Shown: positions 22,011-28,921 of the stretch, piece by piece
Layout: each line of letters starts with the position of its first letter
Position numbering within the stretch: the first letter of the stretch is position 1
NCBI RefSeq assembly: GCF_006636215.1
Contig: NZ_VIFM01000114.1
Coordinates: forward strand, 1-33,387
Reading direction: 5' to 3'
Source of the DNA: Myxococcus llanfairpwllgwyngyllgogerychwyrndrobwllllantysiliogogogochensis
GTDB lineage: Bacteria; Myxococcota; Myxococcia; Myxococcales; Myxococcaceae
DNA: 33,387 bases
Notes under the pieces: generated by a model
What the model saw: the letters and a program-made list of their open reading frames with translations, nothing else
What the model was told of the DNA's origin: nothing
Databases searched by the model: none
Made by a program: the position numbers and the translations under genes

Positions 22011-22106
22011 ATGCAGATCAAGACCAAGGTTCGTGGCGGTCCCCGTGGTTGCGGTGGTGGCGGAACGATTCCCGGCCCCGTGCTCAGCACGGACGTGCTG
22101 GCGTAG
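22011..22106 (+). CDS. Leader-conserved micropeptide, copy 13 (31 aa)
   Basis: It encodes the common leader with tail GGTIPGPVLSTDVLA. This looks like copy 8 with Thr for Gln and two extra residues (GP) inserted before PVL. CGGAG lies 7 bp upstream. Confidence 0.86.
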   Translation: MQIKTKVRGGPRGCGGGGTIPGPVLSTDVLA

Positions 22107-22184
22107 TTCCTGGAGTCGACTGGCTTTGCCGGTTGACCTCGGCGGTATCTGTTCCTTCAACTCAGTCCTCACCAGGAGTTCATC

Positions 22185-22292
22185 ATGCAGATCAAGACCA
22201 AGGTTCGTGGCGGTCCCCGTGGCTGTGGCGGTTCTCTTCCCTTCCCCACGCCTGTGTTGACCACGACGGACGTGCTGACGCAGGTTCCGTAG
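22185..22292 (+). CDS. Leader-conserved micropeptide, copy 14 (35 aa)
   Basis: This is the longest copy, with tail SLPFPTPVLTTTDVLTQVP. It combines the SLP beginning and TQ(I/V)P ending of copy 7 with the PVL..DVL core of copies 8-13, as if recombined. AGGAG returns 6 bp upstream. It is followed by a large hairpin. Confidence 0.86.
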   Translation: MQIKTKVRGGPRGCGGSLPFPTPVLTTTDVLTQVP

Positions 22293-22330
22293 TTTTTCGT
22301 CGGGCGCCTCGGTGCCCGTATAAGACGTAA

Positions 22331-22364
22331 GTCGCCAGCGGGTGGTGGACCACCCGCTGGCGAC
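22331..22364 (+). terminator. Perfect 16-bp hairpin at the end of array 2
   Basis: Arms 22331-22346 and 22349-22364 are fully complementary around GG. It begins 39 bp after the last peptide stop. No T-tract follows, so it may act as an mRNA-stabilising or weakly terminating structure. Confidence 0.6.
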
Positions 22365-22422
22365 TGTCATTGCGGGCAAAGACAGCCTCCCGGGCGCCGC
22401 CTCTCCGGCCGTGCAATCGCGC

Positions 22423-22428
22423 TAGGCT
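22423..22428 (+). promoter_or_regulatory. Candidate -10 element of a leaderless transcript (313-residue gene)
   Basis: TAGGCT is followed by six bases (GGAGGG) and ATG. The GGAGGG touches the start codon and is too close to act as a Shine-Dalgarno, so a leaderless mRNA is more likely. Confidence 0.4.
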
Positions 22429-22434
22429 GGAGGG

Positions 22435-23376
22435 ATGTCACTCCATGTCCAGAGCTATGCCTGGCAGGCCGCGATTGTCGGCAACGCCCGTCTCGGAGGC
22501 CTGGAGCTCCGGGCGCTGATGCTCGAGGACCCGTACGCCGGGGTCTTCCGCGGGGCGCCGGACAAACCCTTCCGAGGTTTCCAGGTGGAGGGAGGCTTCG
22601 AGCCGTCCTTCTATGCCTGGTTGGACTCGATGAAGGCGCGGGGGCTCGTCGCCATCCGCTCGGTCGAGGCCCTGGACCCGGCCGACTGGGTCCTCACCAC
22701 GCCTCCGCCTCCGCTCCCCAGGATGCCGGAGCTGGTGCTCGTGTTTCCGGACCGGGACGTCTGGTACCAGCACGTCTTCCCGTGGCCAGGGCCCGACGGC
22801 AAGGCGAAGAATCCCGACGAGTGCTTCAGGGAGGTTCCGGAGTCGCGCTCCTCGGCCGTCCCGTCCGTGGAGGACGCGGAGCGGGAGCTGCTCGCGGCCA
22901 CCCGGGCCTATGTCGACTTCGTCGGGGCGCGGGCCCGGACGGATGACACGACGGACGTGTTCCATGCGGAGATGGGGCGCACCGCGCTGGCGCGACTCCT
23001 GGATACGGAAGCCCAGTTCCGCGAGCGGCTGGTGGCGCTGCGGGACGAGCGGCTGCGGGAGTACCGGCGCCGCGCCAAGGACTGGTACCCGGTGAAGCCG
23101 GTGACGAAGGCGATGCGCCCGCTCATCCTGGAGAACGCGGCGAAGAACCTCCAGCTCGACGACTACCTGCGCATCATGGAAGCAGCGGGGCTGTCCTGGC
23201 GGGCCGTCCGGCTGGCCTGCGCGGCCGAAAACCTGCACCCCCTCAACATGCGCCACGAGCGCACGTCCGAGGAGCAGCTGCCGCCCTTCGTCAATGCGCC
23301 GGGCTATGTGGCCGTCGGCGAGCGGTTCGACCGGGCGGCGAGGGACGCGCGCAATGCCGCGGTGAACGCACGGTAG
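22435..23376 (+). CDS. Unassigned 313-residue protein
   Basis: I do not recognise this protein. It has no signal peptide or transmembrane helix. The first half is mixed and proline-rich around ADWVLTTPPPPLPRMPELVLVFPDRDVWYQHVFPW. The second half is strongly helical and charged (EDAERELLAATRAYVDFVGARAR; RERLVALRDERLREYRRRAKDWYP; ILENAAKNLQLDDYLRIMEAAGL). It starts 70 bp after the hairpin that closes the peptide array and is probably transcribed separately. Whether it belongs to the peptide system, for example as immunity, cannot be told. It is convergent with the membrane-protein gene, with 18 bp between the stops. Confidence 0.68.
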   Translation: MSLHVQSYAWQAAIVGNARLGGLELRALMLEDPYAGVFRGAPDKPFRGFQVEGGFEPSFYAWLDSMKARGLVAIRSVEALDPADWVLTTPPPPLPRMPELVLVFPDRDVWYQHVFPWPGPDGKAKNPDECFREVPESRSSAVPSVEDAERELLAATRAYVDFVGARARTDDTTDVFHAEMGRTALARLLDTEAQFRERLVALRDERLREYRRRAKDWYPVKPVTKAMRPLILENAAKNLQLDDYLRIMEAAGLSWRAVRLACAAENLHPLNMRHERTSEEQLPPFVNAPGYVAVGERFDRAARDARNAAVNAR

Positions 23377-23394
23377 CTTCCGGGCCGGGGTGTC

Positions 23395-25116
23395 TCAGCG
23401 GGGCGTGTCCACCGAGGTGCCCATGGGGGAGGGCGCGGAGCGGGAGAGGGCTTCGCGCAAGCGCCCCTCACGCTGGGCCACGCAGACCTGGAAGCCCTCC
23501 ACGGTGCCGCAGGTGACGGCGTCACCCAGTCGCCGGAAGGACTCCAGCCGGGCCGGGTCGACGATGTAGAGCGTGTCCGGAGAGAGTCGCCCCGCCGAGA
23601 CGTCGGTTAGGAGCGCCTCGCAGACCTCGGAGACGCGTGCCTCGCTGAGCCGGGCTGGATAGCCGCTGTTGGTCGTCAGGCCCTGCCTGTACGCCAGGTC
23701 CCCGAAGCTCACGTAGTCGCGCTCCACGAAGGCGCTCTTGAGGCAGGGCGTCTCCGAGAGGTGGACGTACGGGGGGACGAGGACGAGGTGTCGGTAGGAC
23801 GCGTCCACCAGGGCCCACTCGGGGGCCTTGAGGCGGGGCCAGGGCGTGACGGCGAAGTGGTTGCGCGTCCAGAGCTCGGCCGTGTCGAGGGACTGGAGCA
23901 GCACCGCGCCCAGCAGCAGGCCCGTGGCCACCGCGGGCCGCTGGCGCCAGCGCCACAGCGTGAGCGCGAGCAGCCCCGTCAGCACCGCGTAGTGCAAGGG
24001 CCAGATGAAGCGGCCGGAGGCCCGGAAGGGGCTGAGCAGCGGCAGCAGCGGGGACACCGCCTTGCGCAGCGACAGCACCGTCACGCCCGCCACCGTCAGC
24101 ACCGACGAGAGCGCCAGCACCGCGAGCAGCAGCAGCACGACGACGAGCGGAGCGTGGGTGCGCAGGCGCTCGCGCACCTGGGCGCCCACGCCCTGGGGCT
24201 TCCAGAGGGCCGCCGCCGCGAGGGCGAGCACGCCGGTGCCCAGGTAGCCGAACCCCTCATACTGTCCACGGCCGGTGGGCAGGCCCGGCAGCACGCGGGA
24301 CCAGTCCATGGGGTTGACCAGGGTGAGCAGGTCGGAGCTGAAGTAGCCGAAGCCGGCCGAGCCCGAGCGCACGCCCTGGCCCACGTAGCCAAAGGCGACG
24401 AACAGCGCCGCCGGCACCAGGCAGAGCCCGGCCAGCGCCAGGGCCGCCGCGCGCCGCGACAGGTGGTGCTCGCGCCACGTCACGGTGGCCAGCAGGGACA
24501 GGGTGAGGGCGAAGACCATCACCTCCAGGTACGGATGGATGCCCGAAGCGAGCGTGTTGAGCAGCAGCGCCCACCCCAGCGCCTTCCACGCGTCGCGAGT
24601 ACTCGCGCGCGGGCGCAGGTGCACCCAGAGCATGCCGGTGAGCAGCCATTGCGCGCACAGCGTGTCGTGCCCCGTCCGGTACAGCAGCACGGGCGCGAGG
24701 ACGAACAGGGCGCCCCCGAGGACGCGCTGGACGGGGCTCGGCGTGAAGAGGCCCGTCAACCGCGCGCCCAGCCAGCCCTGGAGCATGAAGCACAGGGCGA
24801 GCCACGGGCCGATGAACTGGAAGTCCCGGGGCAGCCAGTGCGCGAAGGGCTTGAGCGCGAGCGACACCCAGGGATTCGAGTCGGAGAAGGCCACCGACAT
24901 GGGCAGCGGGCGCAGGAGGCCCGGCGTGCTGCCCAGGGGAAAGCCCCAGGGCGCGTCGCGGAAGTGCATCCAGCCGAGCGCGTGCTGCGCGAAGTCGCCC
25001 CCCAGCCAGTCCAGGTCGGTGGGGTCCAGCGTGGGCCCACCGCCCACCGCCAGGTACCAGAGCAGACCGAACACCGCCGCGAGGAGCGGAGCCACCCAGG
25101 TCCAGCGGCCCTCCAC
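23395..25116 (-). CDS. Polytopic membrane protein, DUF6311-like (GT-C fold type)
   Basis: About ten or more hydrophobic helices cover residues 8-450 of this 573-residue form, followed by an extracytoplasmic C-terminal domain (about 460-573). The N-terminal pattern LGGDFAQHALGWMHFRDAPWGFPLG after the first helix is typical of DUF6311-type proteins, thought to be related to GT-C membrane glycosyltransferases. The acceptor is unknown. The start is uncertain. The frame is open back to GTG at 25446 or 25443, the latter in a GTGA overlap with the protease stop. That extra 110 residues is Arg/Pro/Ala-rich with poor GC3, and I regard it as noncoding. GTG at 25116 lies just before the first helix but has no clear ribosome-binding site. 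Confidence 0.75.
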   Translation of the reverse strand: MEGRWTWVAPLLAAVFGLLWYLAVGGGPTLDPTDLDWLGGDFAQHALGWMHFRDAPWGFPLGSTPGLLRPLPMSVAFSDSNPWVSLALKPFAHWLPRDFQFIGPWLALCFMLQGWLGARLTGLFTPSPVQRVLGGALFVLAPVLLYRTGHDTLCAQWLLTGMLWVHLRPRASTRDAWKALGWALLLNTLASGIHPYLEVMVFALTLSLLATVTWREHHLSRRAAALALAGLCLVPAALFVAFGYVGQGVRSGSAGFGYFSSDLLTLVNPMDWSRVLPGLPTGRGQYEGFGYLGTGVLALAAAALWKPQGVGAQVRERLRTHAPLVVVLLLLAVLALSSVLTVAGVTVLSLRKAVSPLLPLLSPFRASGRFIWPLHYAVLTGLLALTLWRWRQRPAVATGLLLGAVLLQSLDTAELWTRNHFAVTPWPRLKAPEWALVDASYRHLVLVPPYVHLSETPCLKSAFVERDYVSFGDLAYRQGLTTNSGYPARLSEARVSEVCEALLTDVSAGRLSPDTLYIVDPARLESFRRLGDAVTCGTVEGFQVCVAQREGRLREALSRSAPSPMGTSVDTPR

Positions 25117-25439
25117 GCCCGAGCCCAGGTCCGCGCTCAAGCGAGGGCTCCACTCGGGAGGAGGGGAGGCGGGGCCGTTGTGTCGAGGGACGTCGAGGCC
25201 GGGCTGCGAGTCGCGGTCATCACCACCTGCGGGGCTCCTGGACTGTCCTGGTGTCGCGCTCCCCGGCAACCCGGGGGACAGGGGGGCGAGCCATATCGTC
25301 AGTCGAGCGTCGTCGCCAGCCCCGGAGGCTTCAGGCCTCGTCAGCCCCGGGGGAAGGGCCGCGCCTCGCCCCCGTGGACCTCGAGCACGGGAGCGAGCGC
25401 TGGCTCCGCGCGCTTCCGAGGAAGCGCGGGCGGGGGGGC

Positions 25440-26696
25440 TCACCACAGCATGATGGCGGACTCGCCCGCGCGCTCCTCGTAGTAGAGCCGCAGGCGGACC
25501 ACGTACTCGCGTCCCCGGAACAGCTTCAGCTTGAGGGCCGCGTTGGTGCCCAGGCCGCTGTCGTCGTCACCGGCGAGGAAGCGCAGCCCCGTGCCGCTCT
25601 TCTCGAAGAGCACCATGACGGTGTCGGAGACGCCGAACGTGCGCAGCTCGTACGTGCGGGTCTCCTGGGGCGTGAAGGTGAAGTTGCGCTGCTGTCCGGG
25701 CTTGAGCTGCAGGCGCACGGACTGGAACGGCTGCAGCGCGGTGTAGTCCTGCTCGGTGAGGGGCGGGTACATCGTCCGGGCCCAGGCCTTGTCCTGGTCC
25801 GACAGCCCGCCCTTCGGGGTGAGGCCGTTGCGGAAGTACTCGATGGGCTCCTTGATGAGCCCGGGCTGGAAGGGGTACTCCATGACGGAGTCCGGGTCCC
25901 AGGTGGAGCCCTCCACCGAGCTCGCGACCAGCTTGCGGATGATGTTGTGGAACGTCGTCTCGCGGCTCCAGCTGTTGGGGGGCCGGGCCAGCGCGGCGTA
26001 GACGGCCTCCTCGTCCCAGATGATGCCCGCGTGGGGGTTCTGGTGCTCGTGAGGGAAGCCGAGCGTGTGGCCGATTTCGTGGATGGCCGTGTCGATTTCG
26101 CGCGGGTGCTCCGTGAGGTCCCAGCCGAAGTTCATCGTCCGCTCGTCCTGCCCCTGGGCGAGGATGTCCCTGCCCACGTAGGACCAGGCGCCGTCGTCGC
26201 GCATGAAGCCGATGCGCACCTCGGCCTCGTCGCGCGAGGCCACCTCCTGGAACTTCAGGCCGAGGCCCACCTGCGTCCACCGCTCGAAGGCCGCGCGCAC
26301 GACGTCCTTCTCGGTGTCCGTGGTCGTCCATGGCACGAAGCGCGTGGTGCCGTTGGCCAGCCGCACCTCCTCGCCATCCGTGGCCTTGTCGAAGAAGTAG
26401 TAGTGGAGGACCGTGCCGTTGGCCCACTTCTGCTCGTTCATGCGGATGAGGCGAAGTCGGCGCGCGTTCAGGTCCGGAGGCAGTGGCCGCTCCGGGACTT
26501 GCGGCAGTGCGCAGTAGGCATAGCCGAGCGCCTTCGTGGTTTCGCTCGTCGTGGCGCGGCCTGTCTTCCCCGCCGTCCTCGCGCGAGGCGCCGCCTTGCG
26601 GCCCCGGCGAATCGTGGGCTCGGGTGCCGCCGCGCGGGGTTTCGAGCGCCCCCTGCCTCGCGCCCCGCCCGCGTTCTGTTTGAGTTTGTCCGTCAT
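25440..26696 (-). CDS. Astacin-like (M12A) zinc metalloprotease
   Basis: This 418-residue protease has the astacin zinc signature HEIGHTLGFPHEHQNP (H206, E207, H210, H216) and the Met-turn SVMEYP (M272). The segment YYFFDKATDGEEVRLANGTTRFVPW resembles the entry to an astacin or matrixin-like catalytic domain. Residues about 305-418 form a beta-rich C-terminal domain (FTFTPQETRTYELRTFGVSDTVMVLFEKSG) like the pre-peptidase C-terminal domain of secreted proteases. The first 50 residues are very basic and Gly/Ala/Pro-rich without a hydrophobic signal core, so the export route is unclear. The start is supported by GGGGAGAG. It may be cotranscribed with the membrane-protein gene that follows. Confidence 0.9.
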   Translation of the reverse strand: MTDKLKQNAGGARGRGRSKPRAAAPEPTIRRGRKAAPRARTAGKTGRATTSETTKALGYAYCALPQVPERPLPPDLNARRLRLIRMNEQKWANGTVLHYYFFDKATDGEEVRLANGTTRFVPWTTTDTEKDVVRAAFERWTQVGLGLKFQEVASRDEAEVRIGFMRDDGAWSYVGRDILAQGQDERTMNFGWDLTEHPREIDTAIHEIGHTLGFPHEHQNPHAGIIWDEEAVYAALARPPNSWSRETTFHNIIRKLVASSVEGSTWDPDSVMEYPFQPGLIKEPIEYFRNGLTPKGGLSDQDKAWARTMYPPLTEQDYTALQPFQSVRLQLKPGQQRNFTFTPQETRTYELRTFGVSDTVMVLFEKSGTGLRFLAGDDDSGLGTNAALKLKLFRGREYVVRLRLYYEERAGESAIMLW

Positions 26697-26784
26697 GGTG
26701 ACTCTCCCCTGGCGATGGATGCTCCGCCCGTCAGAGAGAGTCCCGAGGTGCTTCGTGTGACGGCGCGAGGACTGGGAGGGACGC

Positions 26785-26862
26785 GGCCGGCGCTCGGCGC
26801 CGGCCTCGCCCGGGCAGGGAGCGACCGGCGACGTGAAGCGGCCCGGGAGGCGTGCTCCCGGG
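26785..26862 (-). terminator. Two GC-rich hairpins downstream of the MscS gene
   Basis: On the minus strand, CCCGGGAG/CTCCCGGG (26842-26862, 5-nt loop) starts 7 bp after the MscS stop. GGCCGGCG/CGCCGGCC (26785-26805, 5-nt loop) follows. Neither has a T-tract. Confidence 0.45.
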
Positions 26863-26869
26863 CAGTCTC

Positions 26870-27691
26870 TCAGCTCGCCTTGGCGAGCACCTGGTTGGCG
26901 GTCTGCGGCGGAACGACATAGCCCGCGGCCATGAGAATCTCCGAGGCGGCCATCGCGACGCCGGCCTGCACGGCGGTGGCCTGGGGCGGCTTGCAGTACA
27001 CGCCGATGCCCAACACGGGACCCAGCACGCTGAACTCCGCCACCTCGACGCTGGGCGCGGGTTTGGCCTGGACTTCCGGCACCAGCGCCACGCGCTCCGC
27101 GAGGGCCCGCATCAGCGCGTGGACGTCACCACCGTGCATCATCGGAACCTTCACGACAATCTTGCGGTGGGGGTGGTGGCTGTAGTTGACGATGTTGTCG
27201 CCGAAGAGCCGGTTGTTGCCGACGGAGATGCGCAGGTTGTCGGACGTGTCGATGGTGGTGGCGAACAGGCCAATCTCCTGCACCAAGCCTGTCGCCCCCG
27301 CGGCGGAGATTTCGTCTCCCACGCGGAACGGACGCAGCACGAGCAGGAAGATGCCCGCCGCGAAGTTGGAGAGCAGGCCGGACCAGGCCGTGCCGATGGC
27401 GATGCCCGCGGCGGCCAGCAGCGCGGCGAACGACGTGGTCTCGAACCCCATCATCCCCAGGATGCCGAGCAGCAGCAGGATGGTGAGGGAGCCTGCGAAC
27501 AGCGATTCGATGTACCGGATGAGCGTGGCGTCGAACTGACGCTTCTGCAGGGTGATGTTCAGCACGCGCCGGAAGGTGTTGATGACGGCGCGACCCACGA
27601 ACCACAGCACCAGGGCCCCGACTGCCTTGAGCAGGAAGGGGAAGGCCTCTGCGAGTGCCAGGGTTTTCAACTGCTCGATAATGGCGTCCAT
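26870..27691 (-). CDS. Small-conductance mechanosensitive channel (MscS family)
   Basis: This 273-residue inner-membrane channel should open under membrane tension to release solutes during hypo-osmotic shock. Transmembrane helices lie at about 16-36 and 64-84, followed by the pore-lining TM3 (about 86-120: AAAGIAIGTAWSGLLSNFAAGIFLLVLRPF) with the Gly/Ala pattern of MscS and then RVGDEI, the start of the beta domain. The C-terminal cytoplasmic alpha-beta domain includes VGNNRLFGDNIVNYS. The length matches minimal MscS proteins. The ATG at 27691 is chosen because AGGAAC precedes it and the first helix begins soon after; a further ATG at 27751 would add a basic, unlikely extension. Confidence 0.93.
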   Translation of the reverse strand: MDAIIEQLKTLALAEAFPFLLKAVGALVLWFVGRAVINTFRRVLNITLQKRQFDATLIRYIESLFAGSLTILLLLGILGMMGFETTSFAALLAAAGIAIGTAWSGLLSNFAAGIFLLVLRPFRVGDEISAAGATGLVQEIGLFATTIDTSDNLRISVGNNRLFGDNIVNYSHHPHRKIVVKVPMMHGGDVHALMRALAERVALVPEVQAKPAPSVEVAEFSVLGPVLGIGVYCKPPQATAVQAGVAMAASEILMAAGYVVPPQTANQVLAKAS

Positions 27692-27864
27692 GACGTTCCT
27701 GAAGCGGCGGAGAGTCCACGTCCGTGGCGCGCCAGCTTCGAGGGTGCGCATGTGCAGGGGACGGGCCAGCAGTGGGGCTGCTGGTAAGCCCCCGGATGCA
27801 AAGCATTTTCACGCCCACGGAGGCAATCGCCCCTCGGTCTGAGCCGCCCATGGACGCGTCAGCC

Positions 27865-27890
27865 GCCCCCGTTGACGTGTCAGCGGGGGC
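27865..27890 (-). terminator. Hairpin downstream of the PilZ-domain gene
   Basis: An 11-bp stem with one G-U pair (27865-27875 with 27880-27890) and a CGTG loop lies 21 bp after the PilZ stop on the minus strand. No T-tract follows, so termination efficiency is doubtful. Confidence 0.42.
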
Positions 27891-27911
27891 CCTCCGTCAG
27901 GGGTGGGGCCC

Positions 27912-28808
27912 TCAAGAGGGTTTCGTGGCCGTGAGCAGCTTCTCCACCGCGAGCAGCACCGAAGCGGCGGTGGCGGGGTGCTTCACGAAGGCGGCGGGGC
28001 TGAGGTTCGACAGCCGGCCCATCAACGAGTCGGGCCCGCTCACGTTGACCATGATGGTGCGTGAGCCCGGCCGGCCCGCGGTGCTGAGCACGTCGAGCGC
28101 GGAGCCGGTGTCGACGACGATGATGGGCGCGGGCCTGTCGCTGTCCGTCACGACGCGCAGGCCCTTCTGGTGGAACAGCTCGGTGACGAGCGTCATCAGC
28201 CGCGCGTCCGACAGGCGCACCAGGATGGGGACTCGCGTGTCCAGCTCCACGGCGGTGGCCGCCTGGGGCGCGGGGCCCTTGCCCAGCTCCCGCACGTCCG
28301 TCTTCAGCAAGCCCATCACGTCCGTCTTCAGCACGCTGCGCACGCGCTGGAGCAGCGAGGCATCCTGCGTGAGGAAGGACTTCAGCCGGCGCTCGGCCTC
28401 GGGCGGCAGTTGGGTGAAGGCCACGCCCATGCCGTCCTCGCGGGACCAGACCACCTGTCCCTCGGCGCGCAGGGTCTGGGAGGCGTCGGGCAGGGTGATG
28501 CGCAGCTCCAGGGTGCTGCCCACCGGCAGCGCGCGCGGGGTGCGGATGGCCAGCCCTCCGGTGCCGATGTTCTTGCTGTACGCGCGCACCACGTCGTCCT
28601 GCGTGGCGAACGTCAGCTCCAGCACCGCATCCGCTCGCGCGGGGCGCGGGGGAAGGGGACTGCCCTCGGGCGGCAGCGCGCCCAGCTCCAGGAGCACGTC
28701 GCGCAAGAGCTCCAATCGTTGCTCGTCGTCGGGGCCGAGCGGTCGGGTTCGTTGTCGCTCGAGCAGCGCCTTGTACTCCTCGAGCGCGTTGACGCGTGGA
28801 CTTCCCAT
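27912..28808 (-). CDS. PilZ-domain protein with degenerate receiver-like C-terminus
   Basis: In this 298-residue cytoplasmic protein, residues 1-45 form a helical segment (NALEEYKALLERQRTRPLGPDDEQRLELLRDVLLELG). Residues 60-148 are a PilZ-type barrel of the sort common in myxobacteria: NIGTGGLAIRTPRALPVGSTLELRITLPD, then AEGQVVWSREDGMGVAFTQL. The cyclic-di-GMP motif is incomplete: I see NIGTGG in place of (D/N)xSxxG and no clear RxxxR, so nucleotide binding is uncertain. Residues about 190-298 (VPILVRLSDARLMTLVTELFHQKGLRVVTDSD, then APIIVVDTG, then FVKHPATAASVLLAVEKLL) follow the strand-helix order of a CheY receiver but without a convincing phosphorylation site. The ATG at 28808 is favoured; the frame further upstream is low-complexity. 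Confidence 0.8.
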   Translation of the reverse strand: MGSPRVNALEEYKALLERQRTRPLGPDDEQRLELLRDVLLELGALPPEGSPLPPRPARADAVLELTFATQDDVVRAYSKNIGTGGLAIRTPRALPVGSTLELRITLPDASQTLRAEGQVVWSREDGMGVAFTQLPPEAERRLKSFLTQDASLLQRVRSVLKTDVMGLLKTDVRELGKGPAPQAATAVELDTRVPILVRLSDARLMTLVTELFHQKGLRVVTDSDRPAPIIVVDTGSALDVLSTAGRPGSRTIMVNVSGPDSLMGRLSNLSPAAFVKHPATAASVLLAVEKLLTATKPS

Positions 28809-28908
28809 GGAGCCCCCCTGCCTGCCTGGACTTCCGTGCAGCCTGCCATGTCCCCGCGGAGGCGCGCGAGAGGTCCGCTTCCACCCTGTCGTGATGGATA
28901 CACCCTGG

Positions 28909-28914
28909 TATAGC
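28909..28914 (+). promoter_or_regulatory. Candidate -10 element of a leaderless PlsC-like transcript
   Basis: TATAGC is followed by seven bases and ATG (28922) with no Shine-Dalgarno between them. Confidence 0.4.
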
Positions 28915-28921
28915 GGGCCGC

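Larger units (their letters stand above)
20534..22292 (+). repeat. Micropeptide array 2 (ten copies, regular 122-125 bp units in the centre)
   Basis: Copies 8-13 start at intervals of 125, 122, 125, 122 and 122 bp. They share a 35-bp spacer (for example 21607-21641) containing TTTCACTCGGAGAATA. Copies 5-7 and 14 are more widely and irregularly spaced. Confidence 0.9.

Noticed and set aside
21395..22106. Regular repeats alternating with variable segments, resembling a CRISPR array
   Set aside because: The conserved part begins with ATG behind a ribosome-binding site, varies only synonymously, and the variable part stays in frame to a stop. Units are 122-125 bp and no cas genes are nearby.
25117..25446. 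N-terminal 110-residue extension of the DUF6311-like protein, with a GTGA overlap to the protease stop
   Set aside because: The stretch is Arg/Pro/Ala-rich, contains rare codons with A or T in third position, lacks a ribosome-binding site and precedes the first membrane helix by too far. Kept only as an alternative start.
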